A stretch of DNA of 64,000 nt, from assembly GCF_900187265.1 (NCBI RefSeq), contig NZ_LT906450.1:1107444-1171443 (forward strand), written 5' to 3'. The notes beneath the pieces are model-generated. The model worked only from the letters and a program-made list of their open reading frames with translations. It ran no database searches and was not told the origin of the DNA. This document shows positions 1-8,121 of this stretch, in pieces (the stretch's first letter is position 1; every line of letters begins with the position of its first letter). Origin of the DNA: Rhodococcus rhodochrous (lineage in GTDB: Bacteria; Actinomycetota; Actinomycetes; Mycobacteriales; Mycobacteriaceae). The translations under genes and the position numbers were made by a program.

Positions 1-85
1 TCTTCGCCGCGAAGAGGGGGTTCTTCTTGGGCTTGCGTCCCTCGACGGCACGCGACTTCTTCGACGGACCTCGCTTGACTGCCAT
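1..85 (-). CDS. rpsR: 30S ribosomal protein bS18, zinc-free paralogue (partial, N-terminus only)
   Basis: Only the first 28 codons lie in the window; the gene runs off the left edge. The visible start reads [20 protein letters not shown] followed by KNPLFAAK. This is the basic N-terminal extension with a KKNPL block typical of actinobacterial bS18 paralogues (RpsR2 type). There is no cysteine in the visible part, as expected for zinc-independent paralogues, which in relatives are often Zur-controlled. An AGGAG ribosome-binding site precedes the ATG at 85. It is divergent from mprA. The family call rests on 28 residues, so it is probable rather than certain. Confidence 0.68.
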   Translation of the reverse strand, partial: MAVKRGPSKKSRAVEGRKPKKNPLFAAK

Positions 86-227
86 ATCTCGCTCCTCACC
101 GGATTCGACCTGTGGACGCCGGGTGATTCCCCTCGGCGGGCGAGCTCACCTCTTCATACGTCTCGTATCGGTCCATGGTAACGGACGGAAGGATGCCTTC
201 CGTCCACCGGTCGAGCGTCACACCCGC

Positions 228-246
228 TTCTCAGCGCGCTCTCAGT
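228..246 (+). promoter_or_regulatory. candidate MprA box upstream of mprA
   Basis: TTCTCAGC, three bases, CTCTCAGT: two 8-bp direct repeats with an 11-bp period. This matches the general description of the mycobacterial MprA site (two loosely conserved 8-bp direct repeats in 19 bp). A similar element lies before pepD at 2396-2414. Autoregulation of mprA is inferred. Confidence 0.5.
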
Positions 247-269
247 AGGCGCAGGCCACAATGGTGATC

Positions 270-959
270 ATGCGCATTCTGGTGGTCGACGACGACCGTG
301 CGGTGCGGGAGTCGCTGCGCCGGTCCCTGAGTTTCAACGGATACACGGTCGACCTCGCGACGGACGGGCAGGACGCCCTCGAACAGGTCGCGGTGTCGCG
401 TCCCGATGCGATGGTGCTCGACGTGATGATGCCGCGCGTCGACGGCCTCGAGGTGTGCCGCCGGCTGCGCAGCACCGGCGACGACCTGCCGATCCTCGTC
501 CTCACCGCACGCGACTCCGTGTCCGAGAGGGTCGCGGGTCTCGACGCCGGTGCCGACGACTACCTGCCGAAACCGTTCGCGCTCGAGGAACTGCTCGCGC
601 GGCTGCGGGCACTGCTGCGTCGCGCCACTCCCGATCCGGACAACTCCGCCGACGAGGTGCTGCGGTTCGCCGACCTCAGTCTCGACCCCGCGACCCGCGA
701 GGTCACCCGTGGCGACCGGCAGATCAGCCTCACGCGCACCGAGTTCTCCCTGATGGAGATGCTCATGGCGAATCCGCGGAGGGTGCTCACGCGCAGCCGC
801 ATCCTCGAGGAGGTGTGGGGTTACGACTTCCCGACCTCCGGCAACGCCCTCGAGGTCTACGTGGGGTACCTGCGACGCAAGACCGAGGCCGGTGGGGAAC
901 CGCGCCTGATCCACACGGTGCGCGGCGTCGGGTACGTGCTGCGCGAGACCCCGCCGTGA
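270..959 (+). CDS. mprA: envelope-stress response regulator MprA
   Basis: OmpR/PhoB-class DNA-binding response regulator of the MprAB two-component system, which in mycobacteria responds to cell-envelope and surfactant stress and controls persistence-linked genes. The 229-residue protein has a receiver domain (acidic D7-D9, phospho-acceptor D51, T79, K101) and a C-terminal winged helix (about 128-225). The text is very close to mycobacterial MprA, including [20 protein letters not shown]. The ATG at 270 begins MRILVVDDD, where homologues begin. An in-frame ATG at 261 would add three residues. No Shine-Dalgarno is visible; CACAAT seven bases upstream suggests a leaderless transcript. Its stop overlaps the mprB start. 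A candidate MprA box lies just upstream. Confidence 0.93.
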   Translation: MRILVVDDDRAVRESLRRSLSFNGYTVDLATDGQDALEQVAVSRPDAMVLDVMMPRVDGLEVCRRLRSTGDDLPILVLTARDSVSERVAGLDAGADDYLPKPFALEELLARLRALLRRATPDPDNSADEVLRFADLSLDPATREVTRGDRQISLTRTEFSLMEMLMANPRRVLTRSRILEEVWGYDFPTSGNALEVYVGYLRRKTEAGGEPRLIHTVRGVGYVLRETPP

Positions 960-2371
960 GCGACCCGATGCGACCACCTCTTCTCCTGACCCGCTCGGTG
1001 CCGCTGCGCACCCGCGTCACGCTCCTCGCCGCCGGCGCGGTGGCGCTCGCCGTCGCCGTCACGTCCATCGCGGCCTACGCCGTGGTGTCACGGGCGTTGT
1101 ACTCCGAGGTCGACACCCAGTTGCGGGCGCGGGCCGCCGCGCTCGTCGAGTCGAGCACCCTCATCACCTACGACCCGCGCTACATCGGCGGGGCCCAGCT
1201 CTACAGTTCCGACATCAGCGTCGCCCTGATCTATCCGGATCTCGGCCGGTACGTGCCGCCCGCCTCGTCGGTGCCCATCGGCGAACCCGAACTGGCCGTG
1301 GCCGAGGGCGACCGGGAGTCGTCGCTGCGCACCGTCGCCCAGCAGCGTGTACTGGCCCAGCGCATGCCCGATGGCAGCACGATCGTGATCGCGCAGCGAC
1401 TGCGTCCCACGGTCGAGATCCTCAACCGTCTGGCGAGTGTGCTGTTCATCGTCGGCGGGTGCGGCGTGGTGCTCGCCGCCGCCGTGGGTGCGACCGTCGG
1501 CCGCACGGGTCTGCGTCCCGTCGCCCGACTCACCGCCGCTGCCGAGCGCGTCGCCCGCACCGACGACCTGCGGCCGATCCGGGTGACCGGCCACGACGAG
1601 CTCGCTCGTCTCACCGAGAGCTTCAACATGATGCTGCGTGCGCTCGCCGAGTCGCGGGAGCGGCAGAGCCGACTGGTCGCCGACGCCGGTCACGAACTGA
1701 AGACGCCGCTGACCTCGCTGCGGACCAACATGGAACTGCTCATCGCGGCGAGCCGGCCCGGTGCCCCGAGTCTGCCCGACGAGGACATGGCCGAACTGCG
1801 TGCCGACGTCATCGGACAGATCGAGGAGTTGTCGACGCTCGTCGGCGATCTCGTCGACCTCGCTCGTGAGGATGCTCCGGAGACGGTCTTCGAGGTCGTC
1901 GACGTCGCCGAGGTCGTGGACCGCAGTCTCGAACGCGCACGTCGTCGTCGTACCGACATCGAGTTCCGGGCGACCACCGAGCAGTGGTTCGTGTTCGGCG
2001 ACCAGGCCGGACTCACCCGTGCCGTGGTCAACGTCCTCGACAACGCTGCCAAGTGGAGTCCGGCGGGGGAGGACGTCGTCGTGAACATGCGGCAGATCGC
2101 CAGCGGGCTGATGGAACTGACCGTCGACGACGCCGGCCCGGGGATCCCGGAGGAAGAGCGCGAGCTCGTGTTCGAGCGGTTCTACCGGGCGACGACCGCG
2201 CGGTCGATGCCGGGATCCGGTCTGGGACTGGCCATCGTGAGGCAGATCGTCATGAAGCACGGCGGGACGATCGCCGTCGAACGGTCGGATCGTGGCGGCG
2301 CGCTCATCCGCATCGTGCTGCCCGGCACACCCAGCCTCGACGGAGAGACACACCCCACCGAGATCGGATGA
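956..2371 (+). CDS. mprB: sensor histidine kinase MprB
   Basis: Membrane sensor kinase partner of MprA. From the GTG at 956 it has 471 residues: TM1 about 21-43, an extracytoplasmic sensor region to about 158, TM2 about 160-182, then HAMP, a dimerisation domain with [13 protein letters not shown] (phospho-acceptor H246) and a HATPase domain (N box [11 protein letters not shown] boxes DDAGPGIP and GSGLGLAI). M. tuberculosis MprB is about 30 residues longer, mostly at the C-terminus. The GTG overlaps the mprA stop (GTGA), indicating translational coupling; ATG at 968 is an alternative start. The kinase part closely resembles mycobacterial MprB. Confidence 0.93.
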   Translation: MSDPMRPPLLLTRSVPLRTRVTLLAAGAVALAVAVTSIAAYAVVSRALYSEVDTQLRARAAALVESSTLITYDPRYIGGAQLYSSDISVALIYPDLGRYVPPASSVPIGEPELAVAEGDRESSLRTVAQQRVLAQRMPDGSTIVIAQRLRPTVEILNRLASVLFIVGGCGVVLAAAVGATVGRTGLRPVARLTAAAERVARTDDLRPIRVTGHDELARLTESFNMMLRALAESRERQSRLVADAGHELKTPLTSLRTNMELLIAASRPGAPSLPDEDMAELRADVIGQIEELSTLVGDLVDLAREDAPETVFEVVDVAEVVDRSLERARRRRTDIEFRATTEQWFVFGDQAGLTRAVVNVLDNAAKWSPAGEDVVVNMRQIASGLMELTVDDAGPGIPEEERELVFERFYRATTARSMPGSGLGLAIVRQIVMKHGGTIAVERSDRGGALIRIVLPGTPSLDGETHPTEIG

Positions 2372-2395
2372 ATTCGACAGCAGAATCGCGGGTAC

Positions 2396-2414
2396 TTCTG
2401 AGGCGACTCTCAGC
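2396..2414 (+). promoter_or_regulatory. candidate MprA box upstream of pepD
   Basis: TTCTGAGG, three bases, CTCTCAGC: the same 8-3-8 direct-repeat layout as the element before mprA. It lies in the 168-bp mprB-pepD gap, suggesting that pepD has its own MprA-responsive promoter besides read-through from mprAB. Confidence 0.45.
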
Positions 2415-2539
2415 TGCCCGGTCCATGCTGGACGAAGAAGCGCGGAGGTGCTCGACGCACCTTCGCATGATCGGCCACCGCACGCCGACGTCGACCCGTA
2501 TGCGTCCGGTGGCCCCGGCGGAAAAAGGCGAAGTGACGA

Positions 2540-3754
2540 ATGAGTGAGGACCCCACCCGCGGCGCGGGAGCACCGCAACCGCAACCCCATCCGTACGGTC
2601 CCGGTGGCTACACCGACCCCTACGCGCAGACCCCCCACCAGCCCGGACCCCCGCCGCCGGCTCCGGGACCGAATCGCATGCCGGCCCGTTCCACCCTCGT
2701 AATCGGTGCCATCGCACTGGCGCTGGTGAGCGGCGGTATCGGTGGCGCGGTCGGCGCGTGGTCGGTACGCGACTCGTCCGGACCGGTCGTCAACTCCCTC
2801 GACGCTCCGCGGCCCGAGACACAGACGATCGCCGCCGCTCCCGAGGGCAGCGTGCAGGCCGTCGCCGACAGGGTCGTGCCGAGCGTCGTGCGCATCGAGG
2901 TCCTCGGTCGCACGGGTGCCGGTGAGGGTTCGGGTGTGGTCCTGTCCTCCGACGGATTGATCCTCACCAACAACCACGTCGTGGCGGGCGGTGGGCAGGG
3001 TGCGCGCCTGACGGTCTTCTTCTCCGACGGCTCCACCGCTCCGGCGACGGTCGTCGGCGCCGACGCGGTGTCGGACATCGCCGTCATCCGGACCGAGGGT
3101 CGCAACGACCTCACGCCCATCGAACTCGGCAGTGCCGACAACCTCGCCGTCGGCCAGGAGGTCGTGGCGGTGGGCTCGCCCCTCGGACTCCAGAGCACCG
3201 TGACGGCGGGCATCGTCTCGGCCCTCAATCGCCCCGTCTCCACGAGTGGGGACACTGCCAACCAGGCATCGGTCATCGACGCGATCCAGACCGACGCGGC
3301 GATCAACCCGGGCAACTCGGGTGGCGCACTCGTCGACATGGAAGGCCGCCTCGTCGGTATCAACACCGCGATCGCCACGGCCGGCGGACAGTCCGGCTCG
3401 ATCGGCCTCGGCTTCGCCATCCCCGTCGAGCAGGCCCGGCGCATCGCGCAGGAACTCGTCGACACCGGGAAGGCGACGCACTCGATCATCGGCGTCCAGG
3501 TCCCGTCGCGGGACAACGCCTACGGCGCGCGCGTCGTGGAGGTCGTGCCCGACGGCCCGGCCGATCGTGCGGGGATCCCGAACAACGCGCTCATCGTCAG
3601 GATCGATGATCGTGTCGTCACCGACGGCGACTCGCTCATCGCCGCGATCCGCTCCCGCGCGCCCGGCGAGACCGTGAAGATCACCTACCGCACACCCGAC
3701 GGCGACGAGAACACGGTCGACGTCGTGACTGCCCCGGATTCCGCCGGACGATGA
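2540..3754 (+). CDS. pepD: HtrA-like serine protease PepD
   Basis: Membrane-anchored trypsin-like protease/chaperone with a PDZ domain, part of the MprAB envelope-stress regulon in mycobacteria. The 404 residues comprise a proline-rich cytoplasmic N-terminus (1-46), one membrane segment (about 52-72), a protease domain with triad H146 (NNHVV), D179 (SDIAVI) and S260 (NPGNSGGAL), and a C-terminal PDZ domain (about 300-400) ending in VTAPDSAGR. It is about 60 residues shorter than M. tuberculosis PepD because of a shorter N-terminal tail. The upstream RBS is weak (AAAGGCGAAG). The stop codon overlaps the next start (ATGA). Confidence 0.93.
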   Translation: MSEDPTRGAGAPQPQPHPYGPGGYTDPYAQTPHQPGPPPPAPGPNRMPARSTLVIGAIALALVSGGIGGAVGAWSVRDSSGPVVNSLDAPRPETQTIAAAPEGSVQAVADRVVPSVVRIEVLGRTGAGEGSGVVLSSDGLILTNNHVVAGGGQGARLTVFFSDGSTAPATVVGADAVSDIAVIRTEGRNDLTPIELGSADNLAVGQEVVAVGSPLGLQSTVTAGIVSALNRPVSTSGDTANQASVIDAIQTDAAINPGNSGGALVDMEGRLVGINTAIATAGGQSGSIGLGFAIPVEQARRIAQELVDTGKATHSIIGVQVPSRDNAYGARVVEVVPDGPADRAGIPNNALIVRIDDRVVTDGDSLIAAIRSRAPGETVKITYRTPDGDENTVDVVTAPDSAGR

Positions 3755-4326
3755 GGGACGACATGGACATAGCTCACATTTCGGTACAAGAGCCGCATGC
3801 TCTCGACCCGCAAACTACCGTGGACCTCATGGAACTCGAAGCTCCCAGAAAAGGCCGCGCACTCGTCGTCGTCGTCGACGATCGCGTCTCCCACGGCGAC
3901 AGTCCGGACTCCGCGGGTCCGCTCGTCACGGAGCTTCTCGTCGAGGGCGGTTTCGCGGTCGACGGTGTCGTGACGGTCGCGGCAGATGAGGTCGAGATCC
4001 GAAATGCGCTGAACACCGCGGTGATCGGCGGCGTCGACCTGGTGATCTCGATCGGTGGCACCGGTGTCACCCCTCGTGACGTGACGCCCGACGCGACCGA
4101 GGACGTGCTCGATCACGAGATCCGCGGCATCGCCGAGGCGCTGCGCTCGTCGGGCTTGGCGTCGGGTGCCGTCGACGCCGGCCTCTCCCGCGGCCTCGTC
4201 GGAGTTTCCGGATCGACGCTCGTGGTGAACCTCGCGTCGTCGCGTCCCGCCATCCGCGACGGAATGGCGACCCTGCTGCCGCTCGCGGCGCACGTGATCG
4301 AAGAGCTGTCCTGGATGGAGGAGTGA
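3751..4326 (+). CDS. MoaB/MogA-family molybdenum cofactor protein (MoaB2-like)
   Basis: MoCF-biosynthesis fold protein of the MogA/MoaB family, which bind molybdopterin and adenylate it before molybdenum insertion. Conserved elements are DSAGPLVTELL, the phosphate loop SIGGTGVTPRD, and the end motif GSTLVVNLASSRPA. It corresponds by order to moaB2, which follows pepD in mycobacteria. The start overlaps the pepD stop (ATGA). Internal ATGs at 3769 and 3829 are possible; the last gives a start closer to the conserved domain (RALVVVVDDRV). Whether this paralogue acts in Moco synthesis is unproven: the genes beside it are envelope-stress genes. Confidence 0.85.
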   Translation: MRDDMDIAHISVQEPHALDPQTTVDLMELEAPRKGRALVVVVDDRVSHGDSPDSAGPLVTELLVEGGFAVDGVVTVAADEVEIRNALNTAVIGGVDLVISIGGTGVTPRDVTPDATEDVLDHEIRGIAEALRSSGLASGAVDAGLSRGLVGVSGSTLVVNLASSRPAIRDGMATLLPLAAHVIEELSWMEE

Positions 4327-4330
4327 CCTC

Positions 4331-4567
4331 ATGGCCGGCGACCCTGCGGACCCGCAGGAGACCGACGAGCCCCCGGACGAGCCCGACGAGGTGACCGAAG
4401 AGGAGCGCAAGAGCCGTGCCCGGATCGATCGGGCACGGCTGGCGCGCATCTTCGGCGACGTGCTTCCCGAGACCACTCGCGACGAACGGCGGGACGACGA
4501 CCCGCGCGAGGGCGGAACGGACGAATGGCTGCGACGTCAGGTACCACCTCACCACTCGGGCTCGTGA
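4331..4567 (+). CDS. small acidic hypothetical protein
   Basis: 78 residues, highly charged and proline/acid-rich at the N-terminus, then a short predicted helical part (SRARIDRARLARIFGDVLP) and an Arg/Asp-rich tail. There is no membrane segment or known domain. A GGAGG ribosome-binding site about 10 bases upstream and a 4-bp gap from the MoaB-like gene support translation as the last gene of the mprAB-pepD-moaB operon. I recognise it only as the kind of small conserved protein found at this place in Rhodococcus and Nocardia. The stop codon lies inside a CRP-like palindrome. Confidence 0.7.
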   Translation: MAGDPADPQETDEPPDEPDEVTEEERKSRARIDRARLARIFGDVLPETTRDERRDDDPREGGTDEWLRRQVPPHHSGS

Positions 4568-4578
4568 TGTGTGTCACA
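4563..4578 (+). promoter_or_regulatory. CRP/GlxR-like cAMP-receptor-protein site
   Basis: CGTGA-N6-TCACA: nine of ten bases match the TGTGA-N6-TCACA consensus of actinobacterial CRP/GlxR. It overlaps the stop of the preceding gene and starts the long region ahead of the porin genes. Confidence 0.45.
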
Positions 4579-4896
4579 TTTGCCGGGTTGCCCTCGAGGT
4601 GATTCGAACTCGTTGTCGGTCGTAAAGAAACGGCAATGCAACATTTCGTTCAACTCGGCATGATCCACGATGTGGGACGCGCAGGCGCCGAGTGGTCGCT
4701 GAGGGCACCCTTCGGGGCACGGCGGGCGAAAGCCTCGAGTCGCCCTACCTGGGCAAACCGAAAGATGTGCCGTACAGCGCGCATGTTGTTCGGCGTGTCG
4801 GCGTGCATCGCCAACGTGTCCGTTTCGTGAACATTTTGTGTGTTCCCACGGGTCTCACGAGCCGTCTCGAGCCCTCCGCGTTACATTTCCGAGCCG

Positions 4897-4925
4897 TTGC
4901 TCTGGGAAAGGTCACGGTCTAATCT
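4897..4925 (+). promoter_or_regulatory. probable promoter of the porin operon
   Basis: TTGCTC, 17-bp spacer, TAATCT. The predicted transcript start near 4932 gives a leader of about 210 nt before the first porin ATG at 5142, containing the hairpin at 4946-4975. Confidence 0.5.
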
Positions 4926-4945
4926 CCCTCTCAGGTTCAAACCGG

Positions 4946-4975
4946 TCGAGCCCGGGCCCTGCGGCCCGGGCTCGA
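4946..4975 (+). terminator. GC-rich hairpin in the porin leader (terminator- or attenuator-like)
   Basis: Perfect 13-bp stem (TCGAGCCCGGGCC) with loop CTGC and no T-tract. It lies 20-50 nt after the predicted transcript start, so it may stabilise the leader, attenuate transcription, or end a short upstream transcript. Confidence 0.4.
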
Positions 4976-5141
4976 TCACGAATCGGTAACGCAAAACCGT
5001 GCGGACGATGGACGTAACCGACACACCGACGGCTGATCCGCCGGTGTGTTCGCTGTGGACAGCGACCCGCGGGCGACAGGGCGACCACTTGTTGTCGGAC
5101 GCGGTGCGCAACCCGGCACGCAGAGAACGGATGAGGCATTC

Positions 5142-5957
5142 ATGAAGATTCAGACGCGACGTGGCTTTAGGGCCGCCCGCAACGCCACGGTGGCGGCAGC
5201 TGCTGTGGCCGGTCTGGTTCTCGGATCGGCCGGCGCCGCAGGTGCCGAGGTCAACGACCAGAACCGGATCGTCTCCAACGGCCACGAGGTCATCGTCACG
5301 CAGGAGGACACCTTCATCAACGGTGTGCCCCCGATCGGCGGCAGCCCGCTGAGCCGTGAGTGGTTCCACAACGGCCGCGGCATCGCCAACATCGTCGGCC
5401 CCGAGGCGGCGGACTTCGAAGGCTCGACCTTCCAGTTCGGCTATCAGGTCGCGTGGACCGCCTCGCTTGACGGCGCACTCGGCTTCGGTTGGGCAAGCCC
5501 TCAGCTCGAGTTGGAGGCCACGCGCGGCATCGAGAACGTCGACCAGTTCGATCAGGTGTGGAACACCAACGATGAGGACGAGTACGTCGATTACGACGGA
5601 AACGTTGTGGAAGAGGAAGATCGCGTTCCTGCGACCGATGATGGGACGGCGGAGGGTAATCCGCTGTACATCCCCAATGGCAAGACGAGCCCTGCCCCTT
5701 ATGCAGAGGACGCACTGGTCACTTCGGGTCTCCTTCCTCAGGTCACAGCTGCCATCGATCTGACTCCGGCGCCCGGCATTGAAGAAATCGTCGTCGCTGA
5801 AGGCGAGTTCGACGGTGACTTCAAGGAAGTCCAGATCGCCAACGTCCACGGTGCTGCCACGGGCGTCATCGGTCCGGTCTCTCTTCGCCCGTTCGTTCGT
5901 GTGATCACCGCTAACGGCGACAACGTCACCACCTACGGCCAGGTCTGGACTCTCTAG
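5142..5957 (+). CDS. MspA-family porin with a long acidic insertion
   Basis: Octameric outer-membrane channel family that lets hydrophilic solutes through the mycolate outer membrane. There is a Sec signal peptide (residues 1-35, cleavage AGA|EVNDQN) followed by the mature MspA fold (NRIVSNGHEVIVTQEDT, GSTFQFGYQ, GIEEIVVAEGEFDGDFK, C-terminal NVTTYGQVWTL). At 271 residues it is 62 longer than the porin downstream, owing to one insertion at about residues 125-196 rich in Asp/Glu and Tyr and visibly less GC-rich. The ATG at 5142 begins the signal peptide. It is probably transcribed from 4897-4925 and cotranscribed with the next porin, 53 bp away. Confidence 0.93.
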   Translation: MKIQTRRGFRAARNATVAAAAVAGLVLGSAGAAGAEVNDQNRIVSNGHEVIVTQEDTFINGVPPIGGSPLSREWFHNGRGIANIVGPEAADFEGSTFQFGYQVAWTASLDGALGFGWASPQLELEATRGIENVDQFDQVWNTNDEDEYVDYDGNVVEEEDRVPATDDGTAEGNPLYIPNGKTSPAPYAEDALVTSGLLPQVTAAIDLTPAPGIEEIVVAEGEFDGDFKEVQIANVHGAATGVIGPVSLRPFVRVITANGDNVTTYGQVWTL

Positions 5958-6010
5958 TCCTGCTCCGCGCCAACCCGCAGTAAATCCCCACCACCACAAA
6001 CGGAGTAATC

Positions 6011-6640
6011 ATGGGAATCAAGTCGCGTGGCTTCAAGGCCGCTCGTAACGCCGCCGTCGCAGGTGCCGCCGTTCTCGGCCTGGTCTTCGGTGCCGGTACC
6101 GCAGGTGCAGAGGTCAACGACCAGAACCGCATCGTCTCCGACGGCCTCGAGGTTGTCGTGACGCAGGAAGACACCCAGATCAACGGCGTTCCGGCTCTCG
6201 GTGGCAGCCCGTTCAACCGCGAGTTCTTCCACAACGGCCGCGGCACCGTGAACCTCATCGGTGACGGCGCTGCCGACGCCGAGGGCACGACCTTCCAGTT
6301 CGGCTACCAGTTCGCATGGGCTGCAAGCATCAACGGCGCCATCGGCGTCACTTACTCGACCCCCGGCCTGGGTATCGACTTCAAGAACGACACGACGGTC
6401 AAGGTCACCGACATCCTTCCCCAGGCCTACGCCGAGCTCGAGCTGACCCCGGCTCCGGGCATCGAGGAGCTCGTCGTCGCCGAGGGCGAGTTCGACGGTG
6501 ACTTCAAGACGGTCCAGTTCGCCAACGTCCACGGCACCGCCTCCGGTGTCATCGGCGCTGTCCAGGTCCGTCCGTTCGTTCGCGCCATCACGGCCAACGG
6601 CGACAACGTCACCACCTACGGCGCTCCCTGGACCGTCTGA
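6011..6640 (+). CDS. MspA-family porin
   Basis: Second tandem MspA-type porin, 209 residues, the usual family length. It has a Sec signal peptide (1-33, cleavage after TAGA) and a mature part almost identical to the upstream porin outside the latter's insertion: EVNDQNRIVSDG, TTFQFGYQFAWAAS, GIEELVVAEGEFDGDFK, NVTTYGAPWTV. A GGAG-like RBS (CGGAGTAATC) precedes the ATG. The pair arose by tandem duplication. MspA-type subunits normally form homo-octamers; mixed oligomers are conceivable but unproven. A strong bidirectional terminator follows. Confidence 0.95.
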   Translation: MGIKSRGFKAARNAAVAGAAVLGLVFGAGTAGAEVNDQNRIVSDGLEVVVTQEDTQINGVPALGGSPFNREFFHNGRGTVNLIGDGAADAEGTTFQFGYQFAWAASINGAIGVTYSTPGLGIDFKNDTTVKVTDILPQAYAELELTPAPGIEELVVAEGEFDGDFKTVQFANVHGTASGVIGAVQVRPFVRAITANGDNVTTYGAPWTV

Positions 6641-6677
6641 GAAGTAGACGTCCGGCTCACGCCGAACACAGCACGAA

Positions 6678-6714
6678 AGACCGGGCCCGCTCGAATCTCG
6701 AGCGGGCCCGGTCT
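6678..6714. terminator. bidirectional terminator between porin and mscL
   Basis: Perfect 17-bp stem (AGACCGGGCCCGCTCGA) with a 3-nt loop, followed by TCTTCTT on the plus strand. It separates the convergent porin operon and mscL. Confidence 0.85.
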
Positions 6715-6731
6715 TCTTCGTCGTCGGGCAC

Positions 6732-7166
6732 CTACTCGATTCCGGGGTTGGGCTTGGCGTGGGCGCCGCCCTGACCTGACTGGGTGGCCTGAGCTTCGAG
6801 GATGTCGCGGATCTGGATGAGCAGGTCCTCGGCGCTGGCCTGCTTGTCCTCCGGTTCGGTGACGAACTTCTTCTTCGCCGCGTTGGCGGGCACGATGAGC
6901 ACGAAGTACACGACCGCGGCGATGATGATGAAGTTGATGATCGCGGAGATCACCGCGCCGATGTTGATGAACGTCGCGGGATTGTCGCTCAGGATCTGGA
7001 ATCCCCAGCCCATCTCGTTGTCGCCGCCCACCGCGCTGATGAGCGGTTCGATGATGTACTCGGTGAAGGCCGTGACGATAGCGGTGAATGCGGCACCGAC
7101 CACGACCGCGACGGCGAGATCGAGGACGTTGCCCCTGAGTATGAAGTCCTTGAAGCCCTTCAGCAT
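6732..7166 (-). CDS. mscL: large-conductance mechanosensitive channel MscL (copy 1)
   Basis: Homopentameric emergency release valve opened by membrane tension in hypo-osmotic shock. 144 residues: amphipathic N-helix (MLKGFKDFILRGN), TM1 (about 14-40, DLAVAVVVGAAF constriction), periplasmic loop, TM2 (about 72-97) and a C-terminal helical bundle with QIRDILEAQ. An AAGGAG RBS lies nine bases upstream of the ATG. It matches the position of mscL after moaB2 in mycobacteria. A second mscL is at 16870-17319. The C-terminal tail (GGAHAKPNPGIE) is the most divergent part. Confidence 0.96.
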   Translation of the reverse strand: MLKGFKDFILRGNVLDLAVAVVVGAAFTAIVTAFTEYIIEPLISAVGGDNEMGWGFQILSDNPATFINIGAVISAIINFIIIAAVVYFVLIVPANAAKKKFVTEPEDKQASAEDLLIQIRDILEAQATQSGQGGAHAKPNPGIE

Positions 7167-7290
7167 GGTGTGCTCCTTCTCGCGGCCTGTCCGCCGGAAC
7201 CGCGCACATGAGGTAGGTCACACGGACGTCCACACGATAAACCGCGAGGTCGGTTCCTCGTGGCGGTTGCGCTGGGAAACGAGCGGATGC

Positions 7291-8016
7291 TCAGTGCAGC
7301 GTGACGGTCAGAGCACTGACGAGCGATGCCGCCGCGACCGCCGTGGCAGGTTCGGGCTCCAGTGCGACCAGCACGACCCGCTCGTTCCGATCCCGCGCCG
7401 ACCCGCCGGATTCGGCCAGCACCACCACCGCACCCCGGGCGAGGACGTGCGCGCCGGGCAGGGGGCCGTCCTCGGTCTCCGTGACCGTGAGGACGTCGAC
7501 GCGGTCGCCTTCGCGGAGCAGTTCGCTCACACCCGCGTCGGCGAGCCGGATGGGCACCACGCGGGCCTCGGTGGAGCCGGTGGCGGCTGCGGCGAGACGA
7601 GGACCGAGGAGACGGGCGTCGACGAGCGGTTCACCGGCCGGCACGGGGCCGGCGAGAGTGTGGCCCAGGGCGTCGTCGACGTGGTGCAGGGTCCCGGCGA
7701 CCACAGTGGACCGATCGCGCTCCACGTGAGCGACATCGTCGGCCGTGAGGGTGTGCCCGGGCGCGAGATCGTGAGCCGCGACGACAACCGTCGCACGATC
7801 GGTGTCGGGGTCGCCGCGCAGGGCGAGGATCACCGCAAGGGCGGCGAGGAGTCCGGCAGCGATCCGGCGGGCCCGGACGATGCGCGACCGGCCGGGGCGG
7901 AGGAGTTCGACGAACCGGTCGGGGAGCGTGGGCTGCAGCGAGGCGCCCGCAGAGGAGTGCGAGCGGTGCGGACGCGCGCTCTCACGCCGGAGGAACGGGA
8001 AGGGGCCGACGGACAT
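7291..8016 (-). CDS. SAF-domain membrane protein (CpaB/RcpC-like)
   Basis: 241 residues. A basic cytoplasmic N-terminus, one membrane segment (about 49-66, AAGLLAALAVILAL), then an extracytoplasmic SAF domain (VVVAAHDLAPGHTLTADDV) and a CpaB/RcpC-like part (RVVPIRLADAGVSELL, GDRVDVLTVT). CpaB proteins help assemble Flp/tight-adherence pili, but no tad/flp genes are in the window and the mycobacterial counterpart has no known role. The start is supported by TAGGTT six bases upstream of the ATG, a leaderless layout. It lies downstream of fmdB on the same strand. Confidence 0.82.
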   Translation of the reverse strand: MSVGPFPFLRRESARPHRSHSSAGASLQPTLPDRFVELLRPGRSRIVRARRIAAGLLAALAVILALRGDPDTDRATVVVAAHDLAPGHTLTADDVAHVERDRSTVVAGTLHHVDDALGHTLAGPVPAGEPLVDARLLGPRLAAAATGSTEARVVPIRLADAGVSELLREGDRVDVLTVTETEDGPLPGAHVLARGAVVVLAESGGSARDRNERVVLVALEPEPATAVAAASLVSALTVTLH

Positions 8017-8022
8017 GCCCCG

Positions 8023-8028
8023 AACCTA
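8023..8028 (-). promoter_or_regulatory. -10 box of the SAF-domain gene (leaderless)
   Basis: TAGGTT on the minus strand, six bases before the ATG at 8016, with no Shine-Dalgarno sequence. Confidence 0.5.
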
Positions 8029-8121
8029 GGAGGTGGGGATGCCCTGTCGGCCCCGATGAGCCCTCGGAACCGGCGGTCTGTGGATGACTCGACCGCCTGT
8101 GGACAAAGGAGTCCGGGAAGG

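Larger units (their letters stand above)
4568..5141. other. 574-bp non-coding region ahead of the porin genes
   Basis: No convincing reading frame. It holds the right half of a CRP-like site (4563-4578), a good sigma70-type promoter (4897-4925) and a 13-bp perfect hairpin (4946-4975). The stretch 4580-4890 is less GC-rich than neighbouring genes and could carry further promoters or a small RNA; I see no decisive signal for either. Confidence 0.6.

Noticed and set aside
1088-3481. A 797-codon minus-strand open frame opposite mprB and pepD.
   Set aside because: Shadow of the GC-skewed third positions of mprB/pepD; no start signal and no protein family features.
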